A DNA stretch of 64,000 bases from positions 1-64,000 of the forward strand of contig NZ_BMEV01000006.1 of NCBI RefSeq assembly GCF_014637175.1, written 5' to 3'. This stretch comes from Compostibacillus humi. GTDB lineage: Bacteria; Bacillota; Bacilli; Bacillales; Amphibacillaceae. The translations under genes and the position numbers were made by a program. Below, piece by piece: positions 26,079 through 36,194 of the stretch (its first letter is position 1; every line of letters starts with the position of its first letter). Under the pieces are notes generated by a model. The model was given only the letters and a program-made list of their open reading frames with translations, was not told the DNA's origin and ran no database searches.

Positions 26079-26984
26079 TTAATTTTGAAATTTTTCCAGG
26101 CGGCTGAAAAACTCCTGCAAAAATTCATAAAATAATTTTTCCGTAGGTAAAAGCTCCCGGTCCTTTGGAATGATAACGCCTACAGAACGGGTCACTTCCG
26201 GTTCGAGAACGGGAATGCGTACAGTATTTCGCGGCAAAAAGTCCATGACGGTAATTTCCGGAACGAGGGATACTCCCAAACCGGCAGAAACGAGCCCTTT
26301 TATGGCATCAATGTCTTCTCCTTCAAAGGCAACCCGGGGCTCAAACCCGACTTGTCTGCACGCTTTCACTGTAATTTCCCGAAGGATGAAGTTTTCCGGA
26401 AACAAAATAAAAGGGTCATCTTTTAATTGGCTTAACGTAATGGAAGACTCCCCGGCTAATGGATGGTTTACCGGGACAAGGGCAGCCAATGTTTCCCGGA
26501 ATAAGACGGTGCCGTTTATTTTTTCGTCCGACGCTGGAACAGGGGCAATCATCGCCATATTGATTTCCCCTTGAATCAACGCCTTTTTCAAATCGTAATA
26601 GGCACGCTGGCTTAATTTAAACTTTACATCCGGATATTTCTCCCGGAATACGGAAATAGCCGTCGGCAAAATATAGGTAGCTACCGTGCTGACGAAGCCG
26701 ACGTGGACCGTTCCCAGTTCCGGGTCGGTATATTCCTCCAATATTTGCAGTGCATTGTCCAGCACTTGCATCGCCTGTTCCATTTCCTTTAAAAAGATTT
26801 TCCCGATCGGCGTCAGTCGGACATTTCTCCCTTCCCGGATAAAAAGATCTACGCCAAGCTCCTCTTCCAGTTTGAAAATTTGCCTGCTTACCGCTGATTG
26901 GGCAACATGCAAGCTGTTCGCCGCCTTCGTCACGTGCTCAAACTTTGCCACTTCGATAAAGTATTTAATTTGCCTAAGTTCCAC
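26079..26984 (-). CDS. gltC: LysR-type regulator, GltC-like
   Basis: A 301-residue LysR protein. The N-terminal winged helix has the recognition region AANSLHVAQSAVSRQIFKLE, and the C-terminal effector domain ends YEFLQEFFSRLEKFQ. The full length resembles B. subtilis GltC closely, including GEDIDAIKGLVSAG, and GltC activates glutamate synthase genes there. Here it is divergent from gdhA instead. The start is GTG 26984 (VELRQIKYF), 9 nt after AAAGGAG and matching the GltC N-terminus. ATG 26990 is possible but too close to the site. Confidence 0.82.
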   Translation of the reverse strand: MELRQIKYFIEVAKFEHVTKAANSLHVAQSAVSRQIFKLEEELGVDLFIREGRNVRLTPIGKIFLKEMEQAMQVLDNALQILEEYTDPELGTVHVGFVSTVATYILPTAISVFREKYPDVKFKLSQRAYYDLKKALIQGEINMAMIAPVPASDEKINGTVLFRETLAALVPVNHPLAGESSITLSQLKDDPFILFPENFILREITVKACRQVGFEPRVAFEGEDIDAIKGLVSAGLGVSLVPEITVMDFLPRNTVRIPVLEPEVTRSVGVIIPKDRELLPTEKLFYEFLQEFFSRLEKFQN

Positions 26985-27010
26985 CCGCATCAGCTCCTTT
27001 CTTTTATTAT

Positions 27011-27025
27011 ATCTCAAAATGCGAT
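27011..27025. promoter_or_regulatory. GltC-type dyad in the gltC-gdhA intergenic region
   Basis: ATCTCAAAATGCGAT is an imperfect dyad of LysR form (T-N11-A), similar to GltC boxes as I recall them. It lies in the 145-bp divergent gap and fits autoregulation of gltC plus control of gdhA. Confidence 0.45.
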
Positions 27026-27059
27026 TGATTTTATCTGTTTTTTATATTGTTTAGATGGA

Positions 27060-28500
<1,441 letters not shown>

Positions 28501-28506
28501 AGAAGG

Positions 28507-28540
28507 AAAGTTCCGATTGTCGCAAAATCGGAACTTTTTT
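28507..28540 (+). terminator. gdhA terminator
   Basis: An 11-12-bp stem (AAAGTTCCGATT / AATCGGAACTTT) followed by T residues. Confidence 0.85.
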
Positions 28541-28572
28541 GTTTTGATGATGCAGCAAATCCGAACTATCTC

Positions 28573-29805
28573 TTAAACCGCTTCATTCGGTCCTGTTTGC
28601 GGATTGCTAATTTGCCCTTTTTCAGCAGGCGCGATTTTTGCTTTAGGCGCCCCTTTCCAAGTTAAATATGTCCCGATGCGAATAACTTTCTCAAAAGGTC
28701 CCATTTTCCAGCGTTTCAAGTAAAAATAGCTGATCGCCGCCTGTAAAGCAAAAATGCCGATTCCGAGCACAATTCCGTTGAGGACGCCAAGTTTACCGTA
28801 CAATCCGAGACCGTAGCCGTAAAAAATCGTCGTACAAATGACGCTTTGCAGCAAATAATTCGTCAGAGACAAGCGGCCAGCCATTTCCAAGGCGGTGAAC
28901 ACGTTATGCTTCACCGTTGTATGAAGCAACGCAAAGGCAAAGATATAGCCGATAGCTAAAAAGGTGGCGCCAAAGGTGTAGCTGCCGGAGGACAGAAAAT
29001 GATCCGGAAAAAGAAAAAGCATGCTTTTTAGCAGCACTCCCAAAGGAAGAAACAGGAAAGCAAACCTCCTATACAGTCCTTTTTCTTCATCCGGCCTTGT
29101 AAACCATTTGCTTTTTGCTGCATAAACCCCAAATAAAAACATCGGAATCGTGATGAATGGAGCAAGAATAATGATAAACAGATACACCCATCCGTCGTAG
29201 CCATAAGGATCTTCGTCACTCATGCGGAATTGGAACACTTCAATGTATGACCCTTTCGAATATGCTTCCATCTCTTTTTCAACGTATGCATGCTGATGCA
29301 TCAGCTCTTCTTCCGTTTCCTCGATCTGCCCGAATGATAACAATGATGTCGCAACGAAGAAGAATATCCCCCAATAAAGCACCGTCTTCTTTTTCCGATT
29401 GAGGAAAAGAAGCATGATGAAACCGAATAATCCATAGGCTAATAGAATGTCCCCTTCCCAGACGAAAAATGAGTGGAGCAGTCCAAATAGAACTAACAGG
29501 AGAAATCTTCTTACAAGATGTCTCTTCACCTTTTTATCCCGATTCTCCAGTTTTTCCTTTAACAAAATAAGTGAATAGCCGAATAGAAACATAAATATCG
29601 GAAGAAAACTGGATTCCACGAAAATTTTTGTTCCAATATATGCCCAGCGGTCAAGAGGAGACACATCGAAAAATTCCATATTTTCTTTGCCGAACATGCC
29701 ATATTGGAATATGAGCAAATTAGCAATCAGAATCCCAAACAAACTAAAGCCTCTCAAGCTGTCAATTAATGTTACCCGCTGTTTCAACCATTTCATTCCC
29801 TTCAT
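28573..29805 (-). CDS. DUF418-family membrane protein
   Basis: A 410-residue multipass protein starting RVTLIDSLRGFSLFGILIANL, the hallmark of the DUF418/YeiB group. It has about ten hydrophobic segments and the C-terminal LSLTNYLLQSVICTTIFYGYGLGLYG motif. The family is related to membrane acyltransferases; no activity is established. It is a single gene, convergent with gdhA across 72 bp. Confidence 0.8.
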   Translation of the reverse strand: MKGMKWLKQRVTLIDSLRGFSLFGILIANLLIFQYGMFGKENMEFFDVSPLDRWAYIGTKIFVESSFLPIFMFLFGYSLILLKEKLENRDKKVKRHLVRRFLLLVLFGLLHSFFVWEGDILLAYGLFGFIMLLFLNRKKKTVLYWGIFFFVATSLLSFGQIEETEEELMHQHAYVEKEMEAYSKGSYIEVFQFRMSDEDPYGYDGWVYLFIIILAPFITIPMFLFGVYAAKSKWFTRPDEEKGLYRRFAFLFLPLGVLLKSMLFLFPDHFLSSGSYTFGATFLAIGYIFAFALLHTTVKHNVFTALEMAGRLSLTNYLLQSVICTTIFYGYGLGLYGKLGVLNGIVLGIGIFALQAAISYFYLKRWKMGPFEKVIRIGTYLTWKGAPKAKIAPAEKGQISNPQTGPNEAV

Positions 29806-29868
29806 TTGCGTTATAAATGCCGTCCTTTTGATTATACGACGAAGGTATCAATGCGGTTTCAATAAAAT

Positions 29869-29901
29869 AAGCTTGAAGTGCACGTACTGCACCTCAAGCT
29901 T
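29869..29901 (-). terminator. Terminator of the amino-acid ABC operon
   Basis: A 14-bp stem with one mismatch (left arm 29869-29882, right arm 29888-29901), followed on the minus strand by ATTTTATTG. Confidence 0.75.
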
Positions 29902-29905
29902 TTCG

Positions 29906-30712
29906 TTACATTAATACGGCCCGGTCATCTCCAAATTGGGTTCCCCGAATCCGCTGGAATTCATTCATTAAATCTTGAATCGTTAACTTTTGTTTATCTT
30001 CCCCATGGGCTTCAAAAATAATTTGCCCTTTATCCATCATAATTAGCCGGTTCCCTAAATCGAGGGCCTGCTGCATATTATGGGTAACCATTAGCGTCGT
30101 TAACTCCGATTCTTCTACGACCTTTTTCGTTAAATTCGTAATTAACTCCGCCCGGGACGGGTCGAGGGCTGCTGTATGTTCATCGAGCAATAAAATGTCC
30201 GGTGTCGTAAAGGTGGACATTAAGAGGGACAGAGCTTGCCTTTCCCCTCCGGACAGCAGTCCGACTTTTGCATTCAGCCGGTCTTCCAAGCCGAGATTCA
30301 ATGTTTTTAACTGTTCCCGAAACCATTCCCGGCGCTGTTTTGTCACTCCAGGAGTCAGCCTTCTTTTCTTATTGCGCGAGTAGGCCATCGCTAAATTCTC
30401 TTCGATGGTCATGGAAGGAGCGGTGCCTGCCATCGGATCTTGGAATACCCGGCCGATATATTTGGAACGCTTATATTCCGGAAGATCCACTACTTGCTTG
30501 CCGTTAATCAACACGTCTCCTACATCCGGATACAAAGCCCCGGAGATGACGTTCATTAACGTCGATTTTCCTGCTCCATTACTGCCGATGACAGTAACGA
30601 AATCCCCTTTTTCCAGTTCCAAGTGAATGTCTTTCAATGCCTTCTTCTCATCAGGGGTTCCTTCGTTAAAGGTAACCGATATATGCTTTAGCTTAAGCAC
30701 GGCCCTCTCCAC
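29906..30712 (-). CDS. ABC transporter ATP-binding protein (tryptophan/tyrosine-type importer)
   Basis: A 268-residue ATPase with Walker A GSNGAGKST, signature LSGGERQA and Walker B ILLLDEHTAALDP. The His in place of the usual Pro after DE is typical of this importer group. Its start overlaps the end of the permease gene. It is the third gene of a binding protein - permease - ATPase operon of the TrpXYZ type, so aromatic amino acid uptake is likely but unproven. Confidence 0.85.
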   Translation of the reverse strand: MERAVLKLKHISVTFNEGTPDEKKALKDIHLELEKGDFVTVIGSNGAGKSTLMNVISGALYPDVGDVLINGKQVVDLPEYKRSKYIGRVFQDPMAGTAPSMTIEENLAMAYSRNKKRRLTPGVTKQRREWFREQLKTLNLGLEDRLNAKVGLLSGGERQALSLLMSTFTTPDILLLDEHTAALDPSRAELITNLTKKVVEESELTTLMVTHNMQQALDLGNRLIMMDKGQIIFEAHGEDKQKLTIQDLMNEFQRIRGTQFGDDRAVLM

Positions 30713-31679
30713 CTGCCTTTAACTGCTGACGTTTTTGTGCCCGCCGCATTTTTTCTCTTCTTCCTTGAACAATTTTCGGAGTTACAAGGGCGATAACAAC
30801 GATGACAGCCGTAATTAATTTCATGTCCCCTGTCTCCAAAAAGTCAACCCGCAATGCTAACGTAACGATAATCCGGTAAATAACTGCACCGAGAATTACG
30901 GCCAAAGTTGCCCGCACAACTGTTTTCGTTCCAAATAACGCTTCCCCGATAATAATCGAAGCAAGTCCGATAACGATAAGACCAAGCCCCATATTTACAT
31001 CGGAAAAGCCGCCAAGCTGGGCAATCAGTGCACCGGCTAAAGCAACAAAGGAGTTGGAAATGCCAACACCGACGATAATTAAGTTGTCCGTATTGGCAGA
31101 AAGGCTGCGGATCATTTTTTTATTGTCCCCGATTGCCCGGGTCGCCAATCCCACCTCGGTCTTCAAATAATAATCTGTTAAAAATTTAATAATAAAGGCC
31201 ACAATTACCATAACAATTAAAATCGACCAGGTAGCTGGAAATTTTTCCAAGCCGACAGCTCCGAGCAGTCCGTTCAATGCAGCGTCTATTCCCGTATTTG
31301 CCCAGGCTGCTTTTAATTGGTCAAAAATTGTCGTTTCATTAAGCAACGATAGCGTCGGCTGATCCATAATCCGCAAATTAATGGAATACAGGGCAGTCAT
31401 CATTAATATCCCTGACAAGAGGGAGTTGATCTTTCCCTTCGTATGCAGTAAGCCGGTTATACATCCAGCGATAAATCCGGCAAAAAGCGCCAGAACTGTG
31501 GCAACAATCGGCGGGATGCCCTGCACGATGGAGAATGCCGCAACGGACGCTCCCGTAACAAAACTTCCTTCCACCGTTAAATCGGGAAAATCCAAGACTC
31601 GGAAGGTTAAATATACTCCTAAAGCCATGATGGCATATATAAACCCTGATTCGACTGCACCAAACAATGAAATAAACAT
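30693..31679 (-). CDS. ABC transporter permease (tryptophan/tyrosine-type importer)
   Basis: A 328-residue permease of the branched-chain/sugar type (BPD_transp_2), with eight or nine hydrophobic segments. DFPDLTVEGSFVTGASVAA near the N-terminus and LGLIVIGLASIIIGEALFG are conserved in this group. The C-terminal tail is basic (KMRRAQKRQQLKA). Operon position and overlap with the ATPase gene support a common importer. Confidence 0.85.
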   Translation of the reverse strand: MFISLFGAVESGFIYAIMALGVYLTFRVLDFPDLTVEGSFVTGASVAAFSIVQGIPPIVATVLALFAGFIAGCITGLLHTKGKINSLLSGILMMTALYSINLRIMDQPTLSLLNETTIFDQLKAAWANTGIDAALNGLLGAVGLEKFPATWSILIVMVIVAFIIKFLTDYYLKTEVGLATRAIGDNKKMIRSLSANTDNLIIVGVGISNSFVALAGALIAQLGGFSDVNMGLGLIVIGLASIIIGEALFGTKTVVRATLAVILGAVIYRIIVTLALRVDFLETGDMKLITAVIVVIALVTPKIVQGRREKMRRAQKRQQLKAGGEGRA

Positions 31680-31760
31680 AATTTCCTTCCTCTCGCAAAA
31701 ATCTCCTCGAAGTGTAAGGGGAAAAAGAGCCAGTATGACACTGGCTCATCTTATACTCTA

Positions 31761-32798
31761 TTATTCTGCCTCAACGAATTGAGCCATGTCGTCCCAATCA
31801 CTGTTCCACTCGACCCCTTGTTTTTCTGCAGCATCTTTATTGATGAACAGCTGGATTTCCGGCGGGAATTCTGGCGGAATTTCGCTAGGGGCTTTTTCCC
31901 CGGTTAAAATTTGTACTGCCATTTCACCCGTACGGTATCCGATTGTATAGTAGTCTATGCCAAAGGTGGCAAAGCCGCCCTTTTGCAAGGAATCCGGCTC
32001 TCCGACAATTAACGGAATGCTTTGGTCATTGGCTACGCCTACGACACTTTCCAAAGCGGAGACAACCGTATTATCGGTAATAATATAGAAGACGTCCGCC
32101 TCGCCAACGAGGGTCGTTGCCGCCTGCTGCACTTCTGCAGAGTTGGCTACCGTCCGTTCTGCAATCGTTAAACTCGTTCCTTCAGCTGCTTCTTTTACCG
32201 CATCGACTTGGGCAACGGAGTTTTGTTCTCCAGCGTTATATACCATGCCTACGGTAGAATCAGGGAAGTACGTATCGATAAAGTTGACCGTCTCCTGAAT
32301 CGCATCCGGATGCAAGTCAACAACTCCCGTAATGTTTTCTCCTGCTTCTTCCATCGACGGAACTAACCCGGCATCCACCGCGTCGGTAACGGAAGTGAAC
32401 AGAATCGGAATATCGCTTGTTGCCTGCAGCGCACCTAACGCGCTAGGTGTCGAATTGGCAAAAATAAGATCTACCCCATCGGCAACAAATTTGTCAGAAA
32501 TCGTTTTCACGTTATTTTGGTCATTTTGGGCACTTTCAAAATTGTATTCCACGTTTAGCCCTGCATCTTCCAAAGCTTTTTGGAAACCTTCATAAGCCCG
32601 GTCTAAAGAAGGATGCTCAACAATCTGAGTTGCACCAATAACAAAGGTCTCCCCATCAGTTTCTCCATTTCCTTCTTCTGTGCTTTCTGCTGAATCCGCT
32701 GTATCCGATGATGCATCATCCCCTCCGTCATCGCCCGAGCCGCATGCGACAAGCATTGCGAAGGCCATCATCACAACGAGTAACCATAATTTTTTCAT
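31761..32798 (-). CDS. ABC transporter substrate-binding lipoprotein (ABC_sub_bind family)
   Basis: A 345-residue lipoprotein with a signal peptide ending MLVAC (Cys at about 19) and an acidic linker. A TrpX-like mature domain follows (FVIGATQIVEHPSLDRAYEGFQ, then VDLIFANSTPSALGALQ). Homologues bind tryptophan or tyrosine; the ligand is inferred. GGAGG lies before the ATG. The leader of about 65 nt is too short for a T-box. Confidence 0.85.
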   Translation of the reverse strand: MKKLWLLVVMMAFAMLVACGSGDDGGDDASSDTADSAESTEEGNGETDGETFVIGATQIVEHPSLDRAYEGFQKALEDAGLNVEYNFESAQNDQNNVKTISDKFVADGVDLIFANSTPSALGALQATSDIPILFTSVTDAVDAGLVPSMEEAGENITGVVDLHPDAIQETVNFIDTYFPDSTVGMVYNAGEQNSVAQVDAVKEAAEGTSLTIAERTVANSAEVQQAATTLVGEADVFYIITDNTVVSALESVVGVANDQSIPLIVGEPDSLQKGGFATFGIDYYTIGYRTGEMAVQILTGEKAPSEIPPEFPPEIQLFINKDAAEKQGVEWNSDWDDMAQFVEAE

Positions 32799-32865
32799 TT
32801 CTTTTCCTCCGTTCTTTATCGTATTAAAAGATAAAAGCGTAACAGTGCTAAAGTATTTAATCGTG

Positions 32866-32871
32866 ATTATA
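32866..32871 (-). promoter_or_regulatory. Extended -10 promoter of the amino-acid ABC operon
   Basis: On the minus strand TGA-TATAAT forms an extended -10 hexamer without a good -35 (TGTTTA at 17 bp). It lies about 65 nt before the binding-protein gene. Confidence 0.55.
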
Positions 32872-32941
32872 TCATACTATTTCCACTTTAAACAGTAGTT
32901 TTTTAGAATTATATTATTTTTTTGCTGTACCTATAAAAAAC

Positions 32942-33079
32942 GAAGGGGCTGTCTAAAAAGTCCATTTTAGTTGAAAATCCGCCAAAATTAAAACCCAAAG
33001 AATGTTGATTTTACAGCATTCTTTGGGTTTGCTTTTTTTAGATTTCGGGATTAAATACTACTTTTCGGACAGCCCCTTC
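32942..33079. mobile_element. MITE-like element with 20-bp terminal inverted repeats
   Basis: A 138-bp element. Its ends (32942-32961 and 33060-33079) are inverted repeats starting GAAGGGGCTGTC and matching at 18 of 20 positions by eye. Inside is a 13-bp hairpin (AACCCAAAGAATG / CATTCTTTGGGTT) followed by a T run on the plus strand. GGGGCTGTC ends occur on IS1182-type elements as I recall, so this may be a non-autonomous derivative. No coding capacity. Confidence 0.7.
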
Positions 33080-33105
33080 ATATGGGAGAGTTTTCGCCAT
33101 GGGGG

Positions 33106-33900
33106 TTATTTTGCGCTGACCGTTATATCTCCCACATCGGTAATAATTTCCACTAAATAATCTGCCTGTTTTACAGCATAGCTTCCTTTCTTGCCAAACA
33201 TATGTACCGAACCGACATCGGTTGTAGCCTGAAAGGTAACATTATCAGGAACCGCGCTTAACGTTAATGTTACATCTCCAACATTCGTCTGGAAAAAATG
33301 ATCATGCTCAATTTCCTCAAGTTCCACATTAACCTCTCCGACGTCCGTCGTTACCGACAATTTGCCGCTCGAGTTTTTCACTGTCACATCTCCTACATCC
33401 GACTTCGCCTCGATCGTATCGGCTGCCGCTCCATCGATAATTACTTCAGCAACATCTGTATCAACTTGCAAATCCTTCATCTTCACCCCCGTTATTTCGA
33501 TGTCCCCGACCTCATTATGGACGGTTACTTCATCCAGATTCTCTTCAGGGAGGAAAATGCGAATGTCCATTCCCTTATCCGTTTGAAAGAAAAAGGAGAA
33601 AGGAAGCCAACTGAACATCCTCTTTTTTTCCGTAAGCAGCACCGATAATGTGCCGTCCTTCTCTTCCACGTTGAAATCTCTGTTTCTGCTTATTTTGCCG
33701 TCCCACTCTACCGCTGCCTTGCCCGAATCCGAGGGAAGAATAGTAATTTCCGCCACATCACTGGAAACTTCAACCGCTGAAATCGTTCCGGAAAATTGTT
33801 CTGACCCCTTTACCCGCTTCGCTGCTTGACAGGATGAAAAGGAAACTGCGATGACCAGTGCGATGATGATAATGATGGCAAGTTTGATCGAATTCCTCAA
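33106..33900 (-). CDS. DUF4097-type beta-repeat protein, probably surface anchored
   Basis: A 264-residue exported protein. The N-terminal hydrophobic segment ends SFSSC, a weak lipobox. The rest is a ladder of short strands with recurrent D/EVG-D/E-V-like motifs: EVGDIEITG, DVAEVIIDG, DVGDVTVKN, DVGEVNVEL, NVGDVTLTL, DVGSVHMFG and DVGDITVSA, about every 20 residues. This is the DUF4097 right-handed beta-helix pattern. Function is unknown. The start is TTG 33900, 7 nt after GGGGG. It has no operon partner: a strong terminator separates it from nosF. Confidence 0.75.
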   Translation of the reverse strand: MRNSIKLAIIIIIALVIAVSFSSCQAAKRVKGSEQFSGTISAVEVSSDVAEITILPSDSGKAAVEWDGKISRNRDFNVEEKDGTLSVLLTEKKRMFSWLPFSFFFQTDKGMDIRIFLPEENLDEVTVHNEVGDIEITGVKMKDLQVDTDVAEVIIDGAAADTIEAKSDVGDVTVKNSSGKLSVTTDVGEVNVELEEIEHDHFFQTNVGDVTLTLSAVPDNVTFQATTDVGSVHMFGKKGSYAVKQADYLVEIITDVGDITVSAK

Positions 33901-33980
33901 TAATATACCCCCTATCCGCCTTCTTGCTACCTAATATACGTCTATCATAGGAGTTTTACAACATTTTCCAGGGGAAAAAC

Positions 33981-34017
33981 GATGAAAAAACGGCCCGGCA
34001 TATAGCCAGACCGTTTT
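33981..34017 (-). terminator. Terminator of the nirK-nos operon
   Basis: A 13-bp stem with two G-U pairs (left arm 33987-33999, right arm 34005-34017), with TTTTTT following on the minus strand. Confidence 0.82.
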
Positions 34018-34019
34018 CT

Positions 34020-34748
34020 TTATCCTACTTCTGCTTCTAGTTCCGGTTCCGTCGAATTGGATTGCAGCCGCAAAAACACTTCCTCCAAATTATCACAACG
34101 ATGCCTTGCATAAATTTCCTGCAGTGTTCCGTTTTCCTTCATTACTCCTTCAAACAGGATGACAACCCGGTCGGATATTTCTGCCACATCCCGCATAATA
34201 TGGCTGCTTAAAATGACCGTTTTTCCTTCCCGTTTCAAGTCGTGAATGATTCGCTTAAATTCAATGACCCAATAAGGGTCGAGCCCGTTCGTCGGTTCAT
34301 CAAAAATATATACATCCACGTCAGCCAGCAAAGCTTGAGCAAGATTTACCCGCTGGGACATCCCTTTGGAAAAGGAGCCAACTTTTTGCCGGCGAAAATC
34401 CCATAAACCGACCCGCTGGAGAAGGTGGTGCATCCGCTCTTCTGAAACATTCAAAAATTGACGGTAATAATTTAGAACTTCCAGGGGGGTTAAGTCTTTC
34501 GGGAACTTCATATCGTCGGGCATAAATCCGAAAGTTTTCCTCCCTTGCACACGGAATTGAAATGCTCCGGCAGTCGGCTTTTCAATCCCGGTAATTAATT
34601 TTATTAGCGTGCTTTTTCCGGCACCGTTCCCCCCGCATAGCACAACACATTCACCGCGATGAACGGTTAAATTTACCGGGGCGAGCACTTGTTTTTTCCC
34701 ATACGTCTTGGACAAATTCGTTATCGACAGCACTTTATCGTTTATCAA
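34020..34748 (-). CDS. nosF: NosF-type ABC ATP-binding protein
   Basis: ATPase of about 242 residues. Walker A is GGNGAGKST, the signature region FSKGMSQRVNLAQALL and Walker B VYIFDEPTNGLDP. NosF with NosY and NosD forms the ABC complex needed to mature the copper-sulfur site of nitrous oxide reductase. I chose TTG 34748, 6 nt after GAGGGTG; GTG 34757, overlapping the nosY stop as GTGA, is an alternative. The frame upstream to 34859 lies inside nosY. It is the last gene of the operon. Confidence 0.8.
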   Translation of the reverse strand: MINDKVLSITNLSKTYGKKQVLAPVNLTVHRGECVVLCGGNGAGKSTLIKLITGIEKPTAGAFQFRVQGRKTFGFMPDDMKFPKDLTPLEVLNYYRQFLNVSEERMHHLLQRVGLWDFRRQKVGSFSKGMSQRVNLAQALLADVDVYIFDEPTNGLDPYWVIEFKRIIHDLKREGKTVILSSHIMRDVAEISDRVVILFEGVMKENGTLQEIYARHRCDNLEEVFLRLQSNSTEPELEAEVG

Positions 34749-34753
34749 GTTTT

Positions 34754-35704
34754 TCACCCTCTTTTTTTCATGACAACGGTGGATACGGATAATGCCATCA
34801 CTATCATCGCGATGATGGATACGATCAAATAATTCGTTAACATGCCGCTTTGGCCCCATTCGTGAATCAGGAGGTATTCCGGACCAAAAATATATTCAGC
34901 ATTTAATTTTTCGATGGACCATACCCGGAGGGATTCAATCGGGTTCATCAATATGAATAGCAGCATGCCCGTTAATTTTTGACCGTAAGAAACAAAATCG
35001 ACGACGGAAAACACGATAAATTCGTAGACGAAGACGAGAAAACTCCAGGCGATTAAAGCAAAGGACAGCCCTTGCATCCTTGTTGTGCTGATGGAGCCGA
35101 TAAATAGGGACAAGGCGGAAAATACGATGACGAGAAAGACGTTTAGCCATAAAAAGGTTTGAAAATACGTACCTTGGGCTCCTTGGCCGGTAAGGGAAAC
35201 AATAATTCCAAAAACACCGTAAGAGACGCCTAGACTGGCGAGCAAGGAAACACATAATGCGATAAATTTGCTGAGCACGTAGTACGTAAAGGGCATATGA
35301 TACGTCCGGTAAAGGGATAAGCCGCCTCCCTCTTTATCGGTAATAATCGAGTTTGAGCCAAGAATTAAGCAAATGACAGGGATAAGCCAAAGGGATAAAT
35401 TCATCAGCATGGCAATCGCCCGGGAATAACCGGCACTCTCCGCCGTCTCTTTATTTTCTTCCACTTCGATTACGTCTAAGCCAAAGTAGGAAGGGTCTAC
35501 TGTGCCGGTATCGATTTCCGTTCCCATCGATTCCAATCCATAAACTACTTCTTTCGGGTCGTTTTCCACCGATTGCAGCCCGTAGAAATAAAACAGTGCT
35601 GCCATCGCCAAGAAGAGAAGGGTAAAATTGAGCAGCCATTTACTGCGGAGCAGCAGTTTTATTTCATGGACGACCATCCCGCCAAGGATTTTCAGTTTAT
35701 TCAT
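34754..35704 (-). CDS. nosY: NosY-type ABC permease
   Basis: A 316-residue ABC-2 type permease with six hydrophobic segments, the first being LLNFTLLFLAMAALFYFYG after an amphipathic start. The PFTYYVLSKFIAL region is typical of NosY. It pairs with NosF in the NosDFY complex. ATG 35704 lies within the last codons of nosL (CCCATGAATAA), implying coupling. The open frame extends 12 codons further without similarity. Confidence 0.82.
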   Translation of the reverse strand: MNKLKILGGMVVHEIKLLLRSKWLLNFTLLFLAMAALFYFYGLQSVENDPKEVVYGLESMGTEIDTGTVDPSYFGLDVIEVEENKETAESAGYSRAIAMLMNLSLWLIPVICLILGSNSIITDKEGGGLSLYRTYHMPFTYYVLSKFIALCVSLLASLGVSYGVFGIIVSLTGQGAQGTYFQTFLWLNVFLVIVFSALSLFIGSISTTRMQGLSFALIAWSFLVFVYEFIVFSVVDFVSYGQKLTGMLLFILMNPIESLRVWSIEKLNAEYIFGPEYLLIHEWGQSGMLTNYLIVSIIAMIVMALSVSTVVMKKRG

Positions 35705-36194
35705 GGGATTCGTCTCCCGCACTATGTTCTCCATGCCCATCCGCTTTTAATGCTTTCACGTCCAGCTGGGTAATTTCTGTTCCGTTATAAAGTTCTCCTC
35801 CCCTTTCTTCCTGAAAGGCTTGGGCTTTCTCCTCCGACGAAAAGGCAATAATGCCGTAGCTCATTGGTGTTTCAATCGATGATTCCTGTACGAATACCGC
35901 ATCTTCCATCTTCAGCCATTCTCCTGTTTCCCAATCTGGGACGTAAGCGACACCGACGTCGTCTTTATGTTCCTGATAATAGAGAAGCATACAGCCAATA
36001 TCATCAAATTTTTTCGGTGTTCCGTCTTCCATAATCACTTGGCTTGCTGATGCCAAATCTTCAATTCCCATATGGCACATATCACAGCTGTCGGTACCTG
36101 CATCAATATCGACCGGTTCCATTGATACATCAGAAGAACACCCGGTAATAAGTCCAATGACAATCATAAGCAAAATCCCTAATTTAGTCCTCAT
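35697..36194 (-). CDS. nosL: NosL-type copper-binding lipoprotein
   Basis: A 165-residue lipoprotein with lipobox LITGC (Cys19). The NosL copper motif CDMCHM has Cys37, Cys40 and Met42, followed by IEDLASASQVI. NosL delivers Cu(I) to nitrous oxide reductase in known systems. It overlaps nosD by 11 bp and nosY by 8 bp, so it is firmly in the operon. The copper could also serve NirK; that is inference. Confidence 0.85.
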   Translation of the reverse strand: MRTKLGILLMIVIGLITGCSSDVSMEPVDIDAGTDSCDMCHMGIEDLASASQVIMEDGTPKKFDDIGCMLLYYQEHKDDVGVAYVPDWETGEWLKMEDAVFVQESSIETPMSYGIIAFSSEEKAQAFQEERGGELYNGTEITQLDVKALKADGHGEHSAGDESHE

